A DNA stretch of 64,000 nucleotides from Bin52 sp965243345 (GTDB lineage Bacteria > Pseudomonadota > Alphaproteobacteria > Thalassobaculales > Thalassobaculaceae). A model generated the notes under the pieces. It was not told where the DNA came from, ran no database searches, and saw only the letters and a program-made list of their open reading frames with translations. This document shows, piece by piece, positions 36,474 through 46,132 of this stretch (positions are counted from its first letter, which is position 1; every line of letters begins with the position of its first letter). Both the position numbers and the translations under genes were made by a program. The DNA is taken from the NCBI GenBank assembly GCA_965243345.1, contig CBDEUR010000003.1, positions 1,054,001 through 1,118,000 on the forward strand, given 5' to 3'.

Positions 36474-37535
36474 ATGACAAGACCACGCTCCGACCTGCCG
36501 ACGCCGTTTCCGAAGGTCGATCCCGACTGGCTGGCGCTGACGCGGGAGGAGGCGCTCGAACCCGATCTGCCGATCATCGATCCGCATCATCACCTCTGGG
36601 ACTTTCCCGCCCACCGGTACCTGCTGCCGGACTTTCTCGATGACATCTCGGGTGGCCACAACATCGTTGCGACGGTGTTCATCGAGTGCCACGTCTTCTA
36701 CCGCGAGGGCGGGCCGGAAGAGATGCGTCCGGTCGGCGAAGTGGAGTTCGCGAACGGTGCCGCCGCCATGGCCGCGAGCGGTGCCTACAACGCGACCCGG
36801 GTTGCGGCGGGTATTGTCGGGACCGCCGACCTGTCGCGCGGCGCTTCGGTACGCGAGGTGCTCGAGGCCCAGCGCGCCGCTGCCGGCGCGCGGTTTCGCG
36901 GCATCCGCCACGCCGCCTCGCTCGACCCGTCGCCCGAGATCCCGGACAGCCGGGTGGTTCCGCACGCGCACCTCTACCGCGACCACGAGGGGTTCAGGGA
37001 AGGGTTCCGCGTCCTCGGCGAGCTCGGCCTGGTGTTCGATGCGTGGGTGTTCCACACCCAGCTCCAGGACGTGATTGCGCTCGCGCGCCGCTTTCCGGAC
37101 CAGCCGATCGTCATGGATCACGTCGGTGGTCCGCTCGGCATCGGCATCCACGCCGGCAGGCGGGCGGAGATCTTCCCGGGCTGGCAGGCGGACATGCGGG
37201 AAATGGCCCGGTGCGAGAATGTCAGCGTGAAGCTCGGCGGGATCGGCAAGCGGGTGTGCGGCTTCGGATTCGAACATCTCGACAGGCCGCCCGGGTCCGA
37301 GGTCATTGCCGAGGCCTACCGGCCGTATTTCGAGACCTGCATCGAGGCATTCGGCCCCGGGCGCTGCATGTTCGAGAGCAATTTCCCGGTCGACAAGATT
37401 TCGGGCTCCTACACCCTCGCGTGGAACGCGTACAAGCGCATCGCGAACTCCGCGTCGCCCGACGAGAAACGGCTGCTGTTCCACGACACGGCACGCGGCT
37501 TCTATGGTCTTGACGGCCTTGCTCCCGCCGGCTGA
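36474..37535 (+). CDS. amidohydrolase-2 family metal-dependent hydrolase
   Basis: A 353-residue TIM-barrel hydrolase of the PDC lactonase/amidohydrolase-2 type. Its metal motif DPHHHLWD is at about residues 36-43, with VFIECHVFY, VMDHVGGPLG and FESNFPVDK as later family blocks. It opens a lactone or cleaves a C-N or C-C bond of a small acid. ATG at 36474 has GGAGGGA upstream and is preferred to ATG at 36459. It is in the middle of the catabolic operon. Confidence 0.85.
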   Translation: MTRPRSDLPTPFPKVDPDWLALTREEALEPDLPIIDPHHHLWDFPAHRYLLPDFLDDISGGHNIVATVFIECHVFYREGGPEEMRPVGEVEFANGAAAMAASGAYNATRVAAGIVGTADLSRGASVREVLEAQRAAAGARFRGIRHAASLDPSPEIPDSRVVPHAHLYRDHEGFREGFRVLGELGLVFDAWVFHTQLQDVIALARRFPDQPIVMDHVGGPLGIGIHAGRRAEIFPGWQADMREMARCENVSVKLGGIGKRVCGFGFEHLDRPPGSEVIAEAYRPYFETCIEAFGPGRCMFESNFPVDKISGSYTLAWNAYKRIANSASPDEKRLLFHDTARGFYGLDGLAPAG

Positions 37536-37589
37536 TGCGGGGGCGCCGTTCGTCCGGCCGGCGAGGTGCATGCGACGGAAGATGCGACG

Positions 37590-38357
37590 ATGACGATAGA
37601 ACTGAGCGAGGTCGGACAGGTTGCGGTCGTCACCATCAACCGTCCTCAGGCGCTGAACGCGCTCACCTTTTCCCTGGTGGACGACATTGGCCGGACACTG
37701 GACCGGGTCGCGGGCAGCGATGCCCGCGGCCTGGTTTTCATCGGGGCGGGCACGCGCGCCTTCTGCGCGGGAGCGGATATCTCCGAACTGCCGGGACGCT
37801 CGCTGATGACGCACAGGGCGGACATGGAGCGCGGGCAACGCATGTTCGATCGCCTGGCAGGCTTCCCGCTGCCGTCCCTGGCGGTGATCAACGGACTGGC
37901 ACTCGGCGGCGGGCTCGAACTTGCCATGGCCTGCGACTTCCGTCTCGCCGTGCAGGACGCCAGGATGGGCCTGCCAGAGATCGGGCTCGGCGTGATCCCG
38001 GGCTACGGCGGAACCCAGCGGCTGCCGCGCCTCGTCGGCGAGGGAAGGGCGCTCGAACTGGTCCTTTCCGGCCGCAGCATCGACGCCGGGGAGGCGGAGC
38101 GGATCGGGCTCGTGAACGCGGTGATTTCCGGCGATCCGCTGGAGGCGGCACTGGACTGGTTCTCGGCCATCACCAGGCACGGTCTTGCCGCCGTGGCGCT
38201 GGGCCGGGCGGCGGTGCGCCGGGCCCTCGACGTGCAGATCTCGGAAGGTCTCAGGATCGAGGCCGATCTCAATACCCTTGCCTTCCAGACCGAGGACGCC
38301 GCGGAAGGCCTGCAGGCTTTCCTTGAAAAGCGGCCGGCGGTGTTCAGGGATCGGTGA
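37590..38357 (+). CDS. enoyl-CoA hydratase/isomerase family protein
   Basis: A 255-residue crotonase. Two acidic residues, Glu110 (GGGLELAMACDF) and Glu130 (GLPEIGLGVIPG), are spaced like the two catalytic glutamates of enoyl-CoA hydratase. The oxyanion-hole blocks AFCAGADI and NGLALGGG are intact. It is the last gene of the operon and overlaps the end of the DUF6285 gene tail to tail by 14 bp. ATG at 37590 is preferred to 37566, as homologous sequence begins there. Confidence 0.88.
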   Translation: MTIELSEVGQVAVVTINRPQALNALTFSLVDDIGRTLDRVAGSDARGLVFIGAGTRAFCAGADISELPGRSLMTHRADMERGQRMFDRLAGFPLPSLAVINGLALGGGLELAMACDFRLAVQDARMGLPEIGLGVIPGYGGTQRLPRLVGEGRALELVLSGRSIDAGEAERIGLVNAVISGDPLEAALDWFSAITRHGLAAVALGRAAVRRALDVQISEGLRIEADLNTLAFQTEDAAEGLQAFLEKRPAVFRDR

Positions 38358-38745
38358 GGTCGGCCCCGGGTCGCGAGAAGATCCCGGTTTCGGCAAAGTC
38401 CGGATTGGTGACCGCGAGACGCTCATGCAGCTGATCGAGCAGCAGGGAGCGAACCGCCTCGTCATCGTCGAACCGGCCGGCACGGATGTCACGGGCGAGG
38501 CACTGCTCCAGGTCTGTCCGCTCCGCCGCATCCGCACCGTAGAGCGCGGCCAGGCGCTCGCGAAGGACCTCCCCACGGCCGGACCGCGCTGCTGACGCGT
38601 CGAACTCGCGCAGCGCGCCCGCAAGTGCCGCGATCACCAGGACGCATGTGTCACGGCGTCGATCCTCGAGTCCGGGCAGCACGTCGTCGCGCAGTGCGGC
38701 AAGGGCGGCCTCGAGAAGCGTACGGCCGTCGGGATGATCAGCCAC
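38344..38745 (-). CDS. DUF6285 protein linked to the APH-family kinase
   Basis: A 133-residue helical protein without membrane segments. DVLPGLEDRRRDTCVLVIAA and RFDDDEAVRSLLLDQLHERL fit the DUF6285 family, which in many proteobacteria sits directly after a phosphotransferase and near an acyl-CoA dehydrogenase, as here. It overlaps the phosphotransferase gene by 8 bp. The function is unknown; an accessory role to the kinase is likely from context. Confidence 0.72.
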   Translation of the reverse strand: MADHPDGRTLLEAALAALRDDVLPGLEDRRRDTCVLVIAALAGALREFDASAARSGRGEVLRERLAALYGADAAERTDLEQCLARDIRAGRFDDDEAVRSLLLDQLHERLAVTNPDFAETGIFSRPGADLTDP

Positions 38746-39820
38746 GGCGAACGGCCTCCGCCAGGGTCACGGCCTCGAGCTCGACCTCGACCGCCTTGCG
38801 GCCGGTGAGTGCGAGGTCGAGGGCGAGCGCCGGCGGCGCGGGGGTGCGGCGGGACTGGCAGTGGGCAATGATGGCCCAGCGGGTCGCTGCCACCGCCTCC
38901 CAGAATGCGACCACGTCCCGGTCTGCCGGGCCGGCTCCCGCGTCCTCATATCCCCGCTCGAGTTCGCGGCGCCCGGCAAGGCCGCCTGCTTCCCGGTCAT
39001 CAGCGCCATGGCGCCAGCACCGGGAGCAAAACCACCCGATATCCTCCATCGGGTCGCTCCAGCCCGCGAACTCCCAGTCGAGCACCGCCGTGATGGTGTC
39101 GTCGGCGACCATGATGTTGCCGATCCGGTAGTCACCGTGACACAGCACCACCGGCCTGCTCCTCGGAGCGGAACGACGCAGTTGCCTGAGCGCCCACTCG
39201 AGTGCCGGCAGCGGTTCGGGCAGGGTATCAAGTTCGTGCTCGAGGGCTTCGAGACGATGAAGTGCCGGGTCCTCCGGCAGTCGGGCGAGGCAGTCGGGCC
39301 GCTGACCGCAGGCGATGGTATCGGGTGTGATCCGGTGCAGGACTGCAAGCTGCCGCCCTGCCTCGCGCACCAGTGTCGCGCGGGTGTCGGCGGCAAGACA
39401 CCCGTGCACGAGGGCGTCCGGATCGGTGGTTCCCGCAACGCGGCGCATCACGTATCCGGGTCTGCCGGCGACCGACCCGTCAGCGTCGAGGAACAGGGGT
39501 TCGGCGACGGAAACGCCCGCGGCATGCACGAGGCGCTGAACGGCGCATTCGCCGGCCCGGCCAATTCCCTGCGGCAACCTGCACGCAGGGTCCATGCGAA
39601 AGACCAGACGGTGGGAGCCTGGCAGCGTGCCTCCCGTGAATTCGGCGTCGAAGCCCCAGGTCTCCTGAATGGCGCCGCCGGCCAGGCGCTCGCAGCCCGC
39701 GATCCCGACCCGGTCCGCACCGGTCCGGACCTGAAGCCAGCGTGCGAGCGCGCCGGCGTCGGGACCCTGGTCCGCGGGCGGCAGGGGACCGGAAGCCGGT
39801 CCGCCGCCGCGTGTCATCAT
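38738..39820 (-). CDS. APH-fold phosphotransferase (ACAD10-kinase type)
   Basis: A 360-residue aminoglycoside-phosphotransferase fold protein. The catalytic loop is CHGDYRIGN (HxDxxxxN) and the DFG-like motif is VLDWEFAGW. The gene runs with an acyl-CoA dehydrogenase and a DUF6285 gene. This matches the group resembling the kinase part of ACAD10/11, which phosphorylates 4-hydroxyacyl-CoA before dehydrogenase-assisted removal. Antibiotic resistance is therefore unlikely. The start ATGATG overlaps the dehydrogenase stop. Confidence 0.83.
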   Translation of the reverse strand: MMTRGGGPASGPLPPADQGPDAGALARWLQVRTGADRVGIAGCERLAGGAIQETWGFDAEFTGGTLPGSHRLVFRMDPACRLPQGIGRAGECAVQRLVHAAGVSVAEPLFLDADGSVAGRPGYVMRRVAGTTDPDALVHGCLAADTRATLVREAGRQLAVLHRITPDTIACGQRPDCLARLPEDPALHRLEALEHELDTLPEPLPALEWALRQLRRSAPRSRPVVLCHGDYRIGNIMVADDTITAVLDWEFAGWSDPMEDIGWFCSRCWRHGADDREAGGLAGRRELERGYEDAGAGPADRDVVAFWEAVAATRWAIIAHCQSRRTPAPPALALDLALTGRKAVEVELEAVTLAEAVRRG

Positions 39821-41022
39821 CCCATGCCCCAGGCCCAGAAATCGTTCCCCTCGGTGCGGTAGAACCGGGCAAGGACCATCTTGTGAACCTCGGATGCGCC
39901 GTCGACCAGGCGGGCCTGGCGAGCGTAGCGGTAGATCCACTCCAGCGGCGTGTCCTTCGAATATCCGCGCGCGCCGTTCAGCTGAAGCGCCGTGTCAACG
40001 GCACGCTGCAGGGTGTCGGCCACGTGGTTCTTGGCCATGGAGACCTCCTTGCGGGCAAAGTCGCCGCCGGCGAGTTTCCACGCCGCCCGCATGGTGATCA
40101 GGCGACCCATCTCGATGTCGGCAGCCACGCCGCCCAGCATTTGCTGAACGCTCTCGCGATCGGCGAGGGTCACGCCGAAACCCCGGCGCCTCTCCACGTA
40201 CTCCTGGGCGATCTCCATGCACCGCTTGGAAAGGCCAAGCCAGCGCATGCAGTGGGTGAGCCGGGCGGTGCCGAGCCTGATCTGGGTCAGTTTCAGCCCG
40301 TCTCCCACCTCCATGATCCGGTCGGCGTCATCGATTTCCAGGCCGTCGAACCTGAGCTCGCAGTGGCCCCCGTGCTCCTCCGGACCCATGATCTCGATGC
40401 GTCGCACGATCTCCCAGCCCGGCTGGTCGCGGTGGAACATGAAGGCGGTCAGCCCCCGCCTGGGATCATCGGAGGTGCGGGCCATCAGGATGAAGTGCCG
40501 GGCCGACTCGGCGCCGGTGATGAACCACTTGTGGCCGGTAATGCGCCAGCGGGAATTGCCGAGCGGCTCCGCCTTCGTCTGCATCATCGACGGATCGGAA
40601 CCGGAGCCCGGATGAGGCTCGGTCATCACGAAGGACGAGCGGGCGGTCCCGTCGATGATCGGCTGCAGCCACCGGTCCTTCTGTTCCTCGGTTGCGACCC
40701 GGTTCAGCACGAACATGTTGCCGTCGTCGGGTGCCGCGCAGTTGAAACAGACGGGGCCGAAGATCGACCGGTTCATTTCCTCGTAGGCGGCCGCCATGCC
40801 GACCTGGTCGAAACCGAGACCACCACGCTCGCGCGGCATCTGCGGAGCCCACAGGCCGGCGGCCTTGACCTTTTCCTGTACGGCCTGCAGCGGTCCGGCG
40901 GCGATGTTCTCGTGCGCGTCGTAGTTGGCGCGGTCGGCCTCCAGCGGCAGGATGTGCTCGGCGACGAAGTCGCGCACCGCCCGGCGATACTCCTCGATCT
41001 GCGCCGGCAGCGTGAAATCCAT
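39817..41022 (-). CDS. acyl-CoA dehydrogenase
   Basis: A 401-residue flavoprotein with the acyl-CoA dehydrogenase layout. FAD and substrate contacts are SSFVMTEPHPGSGSDPS (about 129-145) and WRITGHKWFITGA. The C-terminal helical domain has LQLNGARGYSKDTPLEWIY and GASEVHKMVLARF. It introduces a double bond into an acyl-CoA or, with the APH kinase, helps remove a 4-hydroxyl group. It is coupled to the kinase gene by a 4-bp overlap. Confidence 0.9.
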   Translation of the reverse strand: MDFTLPAQIEEYRRAVRDFVAEHILPLEADRANYDAHENIAAGPLQAVQEKVKAAGLWAPQMPRERGGLGFDQVGMAAAYEEMNRSIFGPVCFNCAAPDDGNMFVLNRVATEEQKDRWLQPIIDGTARSSFVMTEPHPGSGSDPSMMQTKAEPLGNSRWRITGHKWFITGAESARHFILMARTSDDPRRGLTAFMFHRDQPGWEIVRRIEIMGPEEHGGHCELRFDGLEIDDADRIMEVGDGLKLTQIRLGTARLTHCMRWLGLSKRCMEIAQEYVERRRGFGVTLADRESVQQMLGGVAADIEMGRLITMRAAWKLAGGDFARKEVSMAKNHVADTLQRAVDTALQLNGARGYSKDTPLEWIYRYARQARLVDGASEVHKMVLARFYRTEGNDFWAWGMG

Positions 41023-41055
41023 GGCGATGTCCCGTGTGTCAGATGGGAGTCGCCG

Positions 41056-42018
41056 TCAGGCGACCTTGCGGTAGACGGTCTCGGCGTTGAGTCCCGCCTC
41101 ACCCATCAGTGCCCCGATCCGTGCGATTTCAGCCGCCGGCAGCTTGACCAGCGGAGGACGGACGTGCGCCGGCGGCAGCCGGCCGAGGTGATGCAGCGCT
41201 TCCTTCATCCGGTTGTGCATGTCGAGGAACGGCGGATCGTAGAACGCCCGGACTGTCGGGTGGATCCGGTCGTTGATTCGACGCGCCTCCTCGAGGTCTC
41301 CGTCCCGGAACGCGCGGAACAGGGCGACCTGAAGGTTGGCAATGACGCTGCCCGCGCCCGAGAGCAGTCCGTCGCACCCCTGGACCAGCGAAGACAGCAG
41401 CCAGGCGCTGTGGGTTGACAGCACCCGGACCGGGGTGTCGAGGCCGCGCAGTTCCCGGATGTGACGTTCGTGCTGCAGCGGGTCGTTGCACCAGTCCTTG
41501 ATCGCGCGAATCCGGGGGACCCGGTTGCAGACCTCGAGCAGGGTATCGACCGGGTAGCCGAGACCGGAGGCAAGCGGGTACTGGAACAGGATCAACGGCA
41601 GGTCGGTCGCGTCGGCGATGGTCTCGAAATGCCGCACCGCCATGTCCGGACGCAGTTGCCCGCCCATTGCCATGCTGTTCGGCGGGAAGACCAGCAGGCA
41701 GGATGCCCCGCCGTCCCGGGCCTGTCGCGCAAGGCGTGCGCCGGTCAGTGAGCCGTCGGCATAGATGCCATGGACCAGTGGCAGCCGGTCACCGATCTCG
41801 TCGAGCGCGATGTCCATGCACCGCGCCTGCTCGTCGGAGGTGAGTGCGTGGACCTCCATGGAATGGGCGTTGACCGTGATGGCGGAGATTCCCTCGATCG
41901 CCGCGAGGTCCTGCAGGTGACCTCGAAAGGCCGGTTCGTCGATCTCGAGCCCGGAATCGAAGGGAAGAAGGCAGGCCGGTATCACCCCGCGGGGTTCGAA
42001 GGGCATCCGTATCGTCAT
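41056..42018 (-). CDS. DapA/N-acetylneuraminate lyase family aldolase
   Basis: A 320-residue TIM-barrel class I aldolase. The Schiff-base lysine is Lys174 in IRAIKDW, and the catalytic Tyr147 lies in LFQYPLA. Family members condense or cleave pyruvate or 2-oxo acids. The GxTGE-type substrate loop of true DapA is replaced by AHSMEVHAL, so lysine biosynthesis is unlikely. ATG at 42018 has GGGAGAG upstream. It heads a four-gene minus-strand unit, 33 bp before the acyl-CoA dehydrogenase. Confidence 0.82.
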   Translation of the reverse strand: MTIRMPFEPRGVIPACLLPFDSGLEIDEPAFRGHLQDLAAIEGISAITVNAHSMEVHALTSDEQARCMDIALDEIGDRLPLVHGIYADGSLTGARLARQARDGGASCLLVFPPNSMAMGGQLRPDMAVRHFETIADATDLPLILFQYPLASGLGYPVDTLLEVCNRVPRIRAIKDWCNDPLQHERHIRELRGLDTPVRVLSTHSAWLLSSLVQGCDGLLSGAGSVIANLQVALFRAFRDGDLEEARRINDRIHPTVRAFYDPPFLDMHNRMKEALHHLGRLPPAHVRPPLVKLPAAEIARIGALMGEAGLNAETVYRKVA

Positions 42019-42203
42019 TCGCACTCTCCCTGCTCATGGGCTGGCAACACCACTGCCTGATTGTGGCCCGATTGCCGCAAAAGGCAAGCCGGGTCGCCAT
42101 GCACGGACAGGGTCATTGTGCGTTGCAGCATGAATCGGCTTGTATCGGACCGTCAGCTGTGGGACAGGGGTATCGCCAAGGCAACGGAAACGGACCCTGA
42201 CCC

Positions 42204-43430
42204 GTGCTCTACTCGATGTACGAAACCAGCCGCCTGATGTTCACGCCGCTGCGCATGGCTGCCCGATCTTCCCGTGCGTTTGCCGGCCACGCGGCGCCGT
42301 TCCTGTTCGAGGGCAACGGAAGTCGCATGGCGGACGCGGCGCTCGAGATCTTCGATGATGCGCTGAGAGACCGGAAACGGCCGGAATGGGGTCTTGATGC
42401 GACCGAGATCGACGGCGAACCGGTGGATGTCTTCATCGAGACGGTAGCGGAGCGGCCGTTCTGTTCCCTGATCCGGTTCCGCCGCCGGATCGGGCGCGAT
42501 GATCCCAAGATCCTGATCGTCGCCCCGCTCTCGGGGCATTTTGCGACCCTGTTGCGCGACACGGTCCGCAGACTCCTGCCCGCGCACGACATCTACATCA
42601 CCGAGTGGAAGGACGCCTCCACCGTCCCGTTGCTGGAAGGCGGCTTCGATCTCGACGACTATCTCGAATACCTGCTTGACTTCATGCGGATCGCGGGACC
42701 CGGTCACTCGGTGATTGCCGTGTGCCAGCCGGCGCCGATTGTTGTCGCGGCCACCTCCCTGCTGGCCCAGTGGCAGGATCCGGCCCAGCCGGCCGCCATG
42801 GTACTGATGGGCGGCCCGGTCGATACCGCCGCATCCGAGACCATGCCGACCCGGCTTGCCAACGAGCGTTCGATGAGCTGGTTCGAGACCCGGTGCATCA
42901 CCCTCGTCCCGCCGATGTATCCCGGGGCGGCGCGACGGGTGTATCCCGGATTCCTGCAGCTCGGCGCCTTCATTGCGATGAACGCCGATCGGCACCTCGA
43001 CGCTCACATGCGCATGTTCAGTCACCTGGTCACCGGGGACGGGGAGTCCGCCGAGGCGCATCGCGCGTTCTACGACGAATACCTTGCGGTGATGGACGTG
43101 ACGGCCGACTACTACCTCCAGACACTGAAGCGGGTGTTCCGGGAGCGCTGGCTTGCGACCAACAGGTTCGTGTGGCGTGGCAACGAGGTGCGGCCCGACG
43201 CGATCACGCGTACGGCGCTGATGACGGTGGAGGGAGAGCTCGACGATATCTCCGGCCCGGGCCAGACGGCGGCGGCGCACGCAATCTGTCGCGGCATTCC
43301 GGAACACCGGCACCGCACCCTCCTGCAGCAGGGCGTGGGCCACTACGGTATCTTCAACGGGCGGCGGTGGCGAAACGAGATTGCGCCCAGGATTACCGAG
43401 TTCATCCGCGACAACCGGGATTCGCCGTAG
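42204..43430 (+). CDS. phaZ: intracellular polyhydroxyalkanoate depolymerase
   Basis: A 408-residue PhaZ. The nucleophile is Cys174 in AVCQPAP, the cysteine lipase-like box of intracellular PHB depolymerases, and the late GVGHYGIFNGRRWR carries the catalytic His. It mobilises stored PHB granules. The protein starts MLYSMYE at GTG 42204, matching the usual MLY start of the family although no strong ribosome-binding site is seen. The gene is divergent from the aldolase operon, with 185 bp between them. Confidence 0.92.
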   Translation: MLYSMYETSRLMFTPLRMAARSSRAFAGHAAPFLFEGNGSRMADAALEIFDDALRDRKRPEWGLDATEIDGEPVDVFIETVAERPFCSLIRFRRRIGRDDPKILIVAPLSGHFATLLRDTVRRLLPAHDIYITEWKDASTVPLLEGGFDLDDYLEYLLDFMRIAGPGHSVIAVCQPAPIVVAATSLLAQWQDPAQPAAMVLMGGPVDTAASETMPTRLANERSMSWFETRCITLVPPMYPGAARRVYPGFLQLGAFIAMNADRHLDAHMRMFSHLVTGDGESAEAHRAFYDEYLAVMDVTADYYLQTLKRVFRERWLATNRFVWRGNEVRPDAITRTALMTVEGELDDISGPGQTAAAHAICRGIPEHRHRTLLQQGVGHYGIFNGRRWRNEIAPRITEFIRDNRDSP

Positions 43431-43574
43431 CCATCCGGACAGCGTCGGAACAGGTGGGCCGCCGTGGGCACGATGGTCAGCTGCCTGGCCTGCGGGTTCG
43501 GCGGCCGCGCCGAGCCGGGCAGGCAGCGGTTTCTCCGACCGGTCGGGCACGAGGTGCTGACCGCGTGACCCGGT

Positions 43575-45158
43575 TCAGGGATCGCCCGGTTTCCAGTAAC
43601 CGATCAGGATGCCGCGGCTTTCTGCTCCCGGCAGGGCGCGTATGCGCTCGTCTGACACGGTGACCCGCAGGCGGCGGCCGCGCATCCACGCAAACAGCGC
43701 CTCGTGCAGGTCGGCCCGGACTGCATCGTGTTCCGGACAGGTGCCGAGATCATGGAACTCCTCCGGGTCGCGCTCAAGGTCGTAGAGCTGCGGGCGGAAC
43801 ACCTGGTGCAGGATGTACTTCCAGCGCCGGGTGCGAACCATGAAAGCCCGCGCGTCCCAGGGCTCGACCCCGAGGACGGCGCGGGCGCGCCGTCCCGACC
43901 AGTCGCTTTCGGTGATCACATGGTCGCGCCATTCCGGCCTGGCGCCGTGCAGCAGAGGCACCAGGGACCGGCCTTCCATCCAGTGCCCTTCCACCGCACC
44001 TCCCGCCGCCTCGACGAAGGTCGGCAGCAGGTCGATGGACTCGACGAACCTGTCATCGACGGTGCCCCGGGTTGCGTTCGCTTCGGCACTCGGGTCGACG
44101 ATGATCATCGGCAGGCGGATCGAGGGTTCGTGAAACAGGTCCTTTTCGCCCAGCCAGTGATCGCCCAGGTAGTCTCCGTGGTCCGAGGTGAACACGATCA
44201 TCGTGTCGGAGAGCCGGTTCCGTTCCTCGAGGAACCGGACCATCCGGCCGACATGATGATCGATCTGGGCGACGAGACCCATGTAGGCGGGAATGATGGT
44301 CTCGCGTGCGTCGGCTCGATTGAACAGGGTGCTGTCGGGGTGGCGCATGAAGGCGGCGTGAACCGGGTGCGCCGCGCTGCGTTCGGCGTGTGAGCGAACC
44401 ACCGGAACGACCTGTCCGGGTTCGTACATCGAGGCCCAGGGCTCAGGCGCGATGTAGGGCCAGTGCGGCTTGATGTATGACAGGTGCAGCAGCCAGGGCG
44501 TGTTTCCGGCCTGTTCGATGAACCGCATGGCACGATCGGTCATGTAGGCGGTTTCGGAGTCTCCCTCCTCGACGCGGGCCGCTCCCCGAGAGTGGCCCCA
44601 GTACCAGCCGCTCAGGCTCTCGCCGTCGTCGCCTGTCGTCGAATTGGCCGCGGTGTGCCACGGATTGGCGCCGGTATGTCCGCGCTCGCGCAGGTAGGTA
44701 TTGTAGGCCAGTTCCGGGTCGACCGACATGTCCGGGTGCAGGCCGTCGTCGCGTTCCACCGGTTCGAAGCCGCATTCGGAGACCAGGACGCCGAGATCGG
44801 AAACGGGATCGACGCCGAGCCGTGCCATGCCGCCACGGTCCGCCATCATGTGGGTCTTGCCGACCAGGACCGTGCGCCGGCCGAGCGCGCGCAGCCAGTC
44901 ACCCATGGTCCGTTCATCCACCCGCAGCGGGTAGTTGTTCCACGACGACCCGTGGGAGAACATGTAGCGCCCGGTATAGAACGACATCCGCGAGGGACCG
45001 CAGATCGGCGACTGGCAGTAGGCCGAGTCGAACCGGACCCCGCGGCGTGCCAGGTCGTCGATGTGGGGCGTGCGCAGGTGCGGATGTCCGTAGCAGCCCA
45101 GGTAGTCCGCCCGGAGCTGGTCGCACATGATGAAGAGGATGTTCCTGACCTCGGCCAT
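43575..45158 (-). CDS. type I sulfatase / phosphonate monoester hydrolase-like
   Basis: A 527-residue alkaline-phosphatase superfamily hydrolase. The formylglycine motif is CGPSR (Cys53-Arg57) in SPICGPSRMSFYTGRY. Metal ligands are MCDQLRAD near the N-terminus and TSDHGDYLGDHWLGEKDLF later. It is a CxPSR enzyme that needs Cys-to-formylglycine conversion. It lacks a signal peptide, so it acts in the cytoplasm on sulfate esters or phosphonate/phosphate diesters. It is the last gene of a unit with a GST and a split transketolase. Confidence 0.87.
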   Translation of the reverse strand: MAEVRNILFIMCDQLRADYLGCYGHPHLRTPHIDDLARRGVRFDSAYCQSPICGPSRMSFYTGRYMFSHGSSWNNYPLRVDERTMGDWLRALGRRTVLVGKTHMMADRGGMARLGVDPVSDLGVLVSECGFEPVERDDGLHPDMSVDPELAYNTYLRERGHTGANPWHTAANSTTGDDGESLSGWYWGHSRGAARVEEGDSETAYMTDRAMRFIEQAGNTPWLLHLSYIKPHWPYIAPEPWASMYEPGQVVPVVRSHAERSAAHPVHAAFMRHPDSTLFNRADARETIIPAYMGLVAQIDHHVGRMVRFLEERNRLSDTMIVFTSDHGDYLGDHWLGEKDLFHEPSIRLPMIIVDPSAEANATRGTVDDRFVESIDLLPTFVEAAGGAVEGHWMEGRSLVPLLHGARPEWRDHVITESDWSGRRARAVLGVEPWDARAFMVRTRRWKYILHQVFRPQLYDLERDPEEFHDLGTCPEHDAVRADLHEALFAWMRGRRLRVTVSDERIRALPGAESRGILIGYWKPGDP

Positions 45159-45169
45159 GGCCCGGCGCC

Positions 45170-46132
45170 TCAGGCGACGAGTTCCCGGCAGGCATCCGCA
45201 ATGGCCGCGGCGGTGAGGCCGTAGCGGGCACGCACCTGATCGGTCGGTCCGACCACGGCAAAGCTGTCGGGCAGGGCCACGAACCGCATCGGAACCGGAT
45301 GCTGGCGCGCCAGTAGTTCCGCCACCGCGCTGCCGAGCCCGCCGGGCAGCCGGTGTTCCTCCGCCGTCACGATCCTGCCGGTTTCGGCGGCGGCGGCAAG
45401 CACGGCATCGCTGTCCAGCGGCTTGATGCTGTGCATGTTGATCACCCGGACCGACAGGCCGGACGCGGCACAGTCCCGGGCCGCCGCCAGCGCTTCCGTG
45501 ACCAGGCAGCCGCAGGCGATGACGGTCACGTCCGACCCGTCCTCGAGCACCCGGGCCCGGCCGATTTCCGGACGGGTGCCGGGCGGAGTCACCGATGGTT
45601 CCGGGACCCTGCCGCCGAGGCGGACATAGACCGGGCCGTCACAGTCTGTGGCCGCGACGGTGAGCAGGTAGGCCTCCATCGGGTCGGCGGGAACCAGGAC
45701 CGTCATGTTGGGCATGGCACGCATCAGCGCCAGGTCCTCGACCGCGTGGTGGGTTCCGCCGGATACACCGAGCGAAATGCCCGAGCAGGCGGCGCCGATC
45801 ACCACCTGCTGGCGCGCGTAGGCAACGTCGTTGCGCAGCTGTTCCATCGACCGGGCGGTGATGAACGGCGCGTAGCCGCAGACATGGGGCCGCATCCCGA
45901 CAGTCGCGAGACCGCTTGCGATCCCCATGGTGTTCTGCTCCGCGATCCCGGTCTCCAGCACCCGGTCCGGCGCATCCTGCATGAACTCGCGCAAACCGAT
46001 GAGATCGACCGTGTCGGCCGACAGCGCCACCACCCGGGGATCCTGCCTGGCCAGGTCGGTTACGGCGGCCCCGAATGCCAGGCGTGACTGGTCCTGGAAC
46101 CGTGCCGACAGATCGTCATGTCCGACGCTCAC
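45170..46132 (-). CDS. transketolase, C-terminal subunit
   Basis: A 320-residue protein with the pyrimidine-binding domain and C-terminal domain of split transketolase: ETGIAEQNTMGIASGLA holds the catalytic Glu, and GGTHHAVEDLALMR and HRLPGGLGSAVAEL follow. With the N-terminal subunit it makes a full TPP enzyme that moves two-carbon ketol units. The start is GTG at 46132, overlapping the upstream stop by GTGA. The nearby ATG is out of frame. Confidence 0.88.
   Translation of the reverse strand: MSVGHDDLSARFQDQSRLAFGAAVTDLARQDPRVVALSADTVDLIGLREFMQDAPDRVLETGIAEQNTMGIASGLATVGMRPHVCGYAPFITARSMEQLRNDVAYARQQVVIGAACSGISLGVSGGTHHAVEDLALMRAMPNMTVLVPADPMEAYLLTVAATDCDGPVYVRLGGRVPEPSVTPPGTRPEIGRARVLEDGSDVTVIACGCLVTEALAAARDCAASGLSVRVINMHSIKPLDSDAVLAAAAETGRIVTAEEHRLPGGLGSAVAELLARQHPVPMRFVALPDSFAVVGPTDQVRARYGLTAAAIADACRELVA

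Noticed and set aside
36183..38624. 813-residue minus-strand open frame
   Set aside because: Antisense to the amidase, amidohydrolase and crotonase, all with clear catalytic motifs.
38738..39820. Antibiotic-resistance aminoglycoside kinase
   Set aside because: The fold is APH, but the coupled acyl-CoA dehydrogenase and DUF6285 genes fit the ACAD10-type metabolic kinase.
39742..41418. 558-residue plus-strand open frame
   Set aside because: Antisense to the acyl-CoA dehydrogenase and aldolase genes.
41056..42018. Lysine-pathway DapA
   Set aside because: The DapA-specific substrate loop is absent and the neighbours are catabolic.
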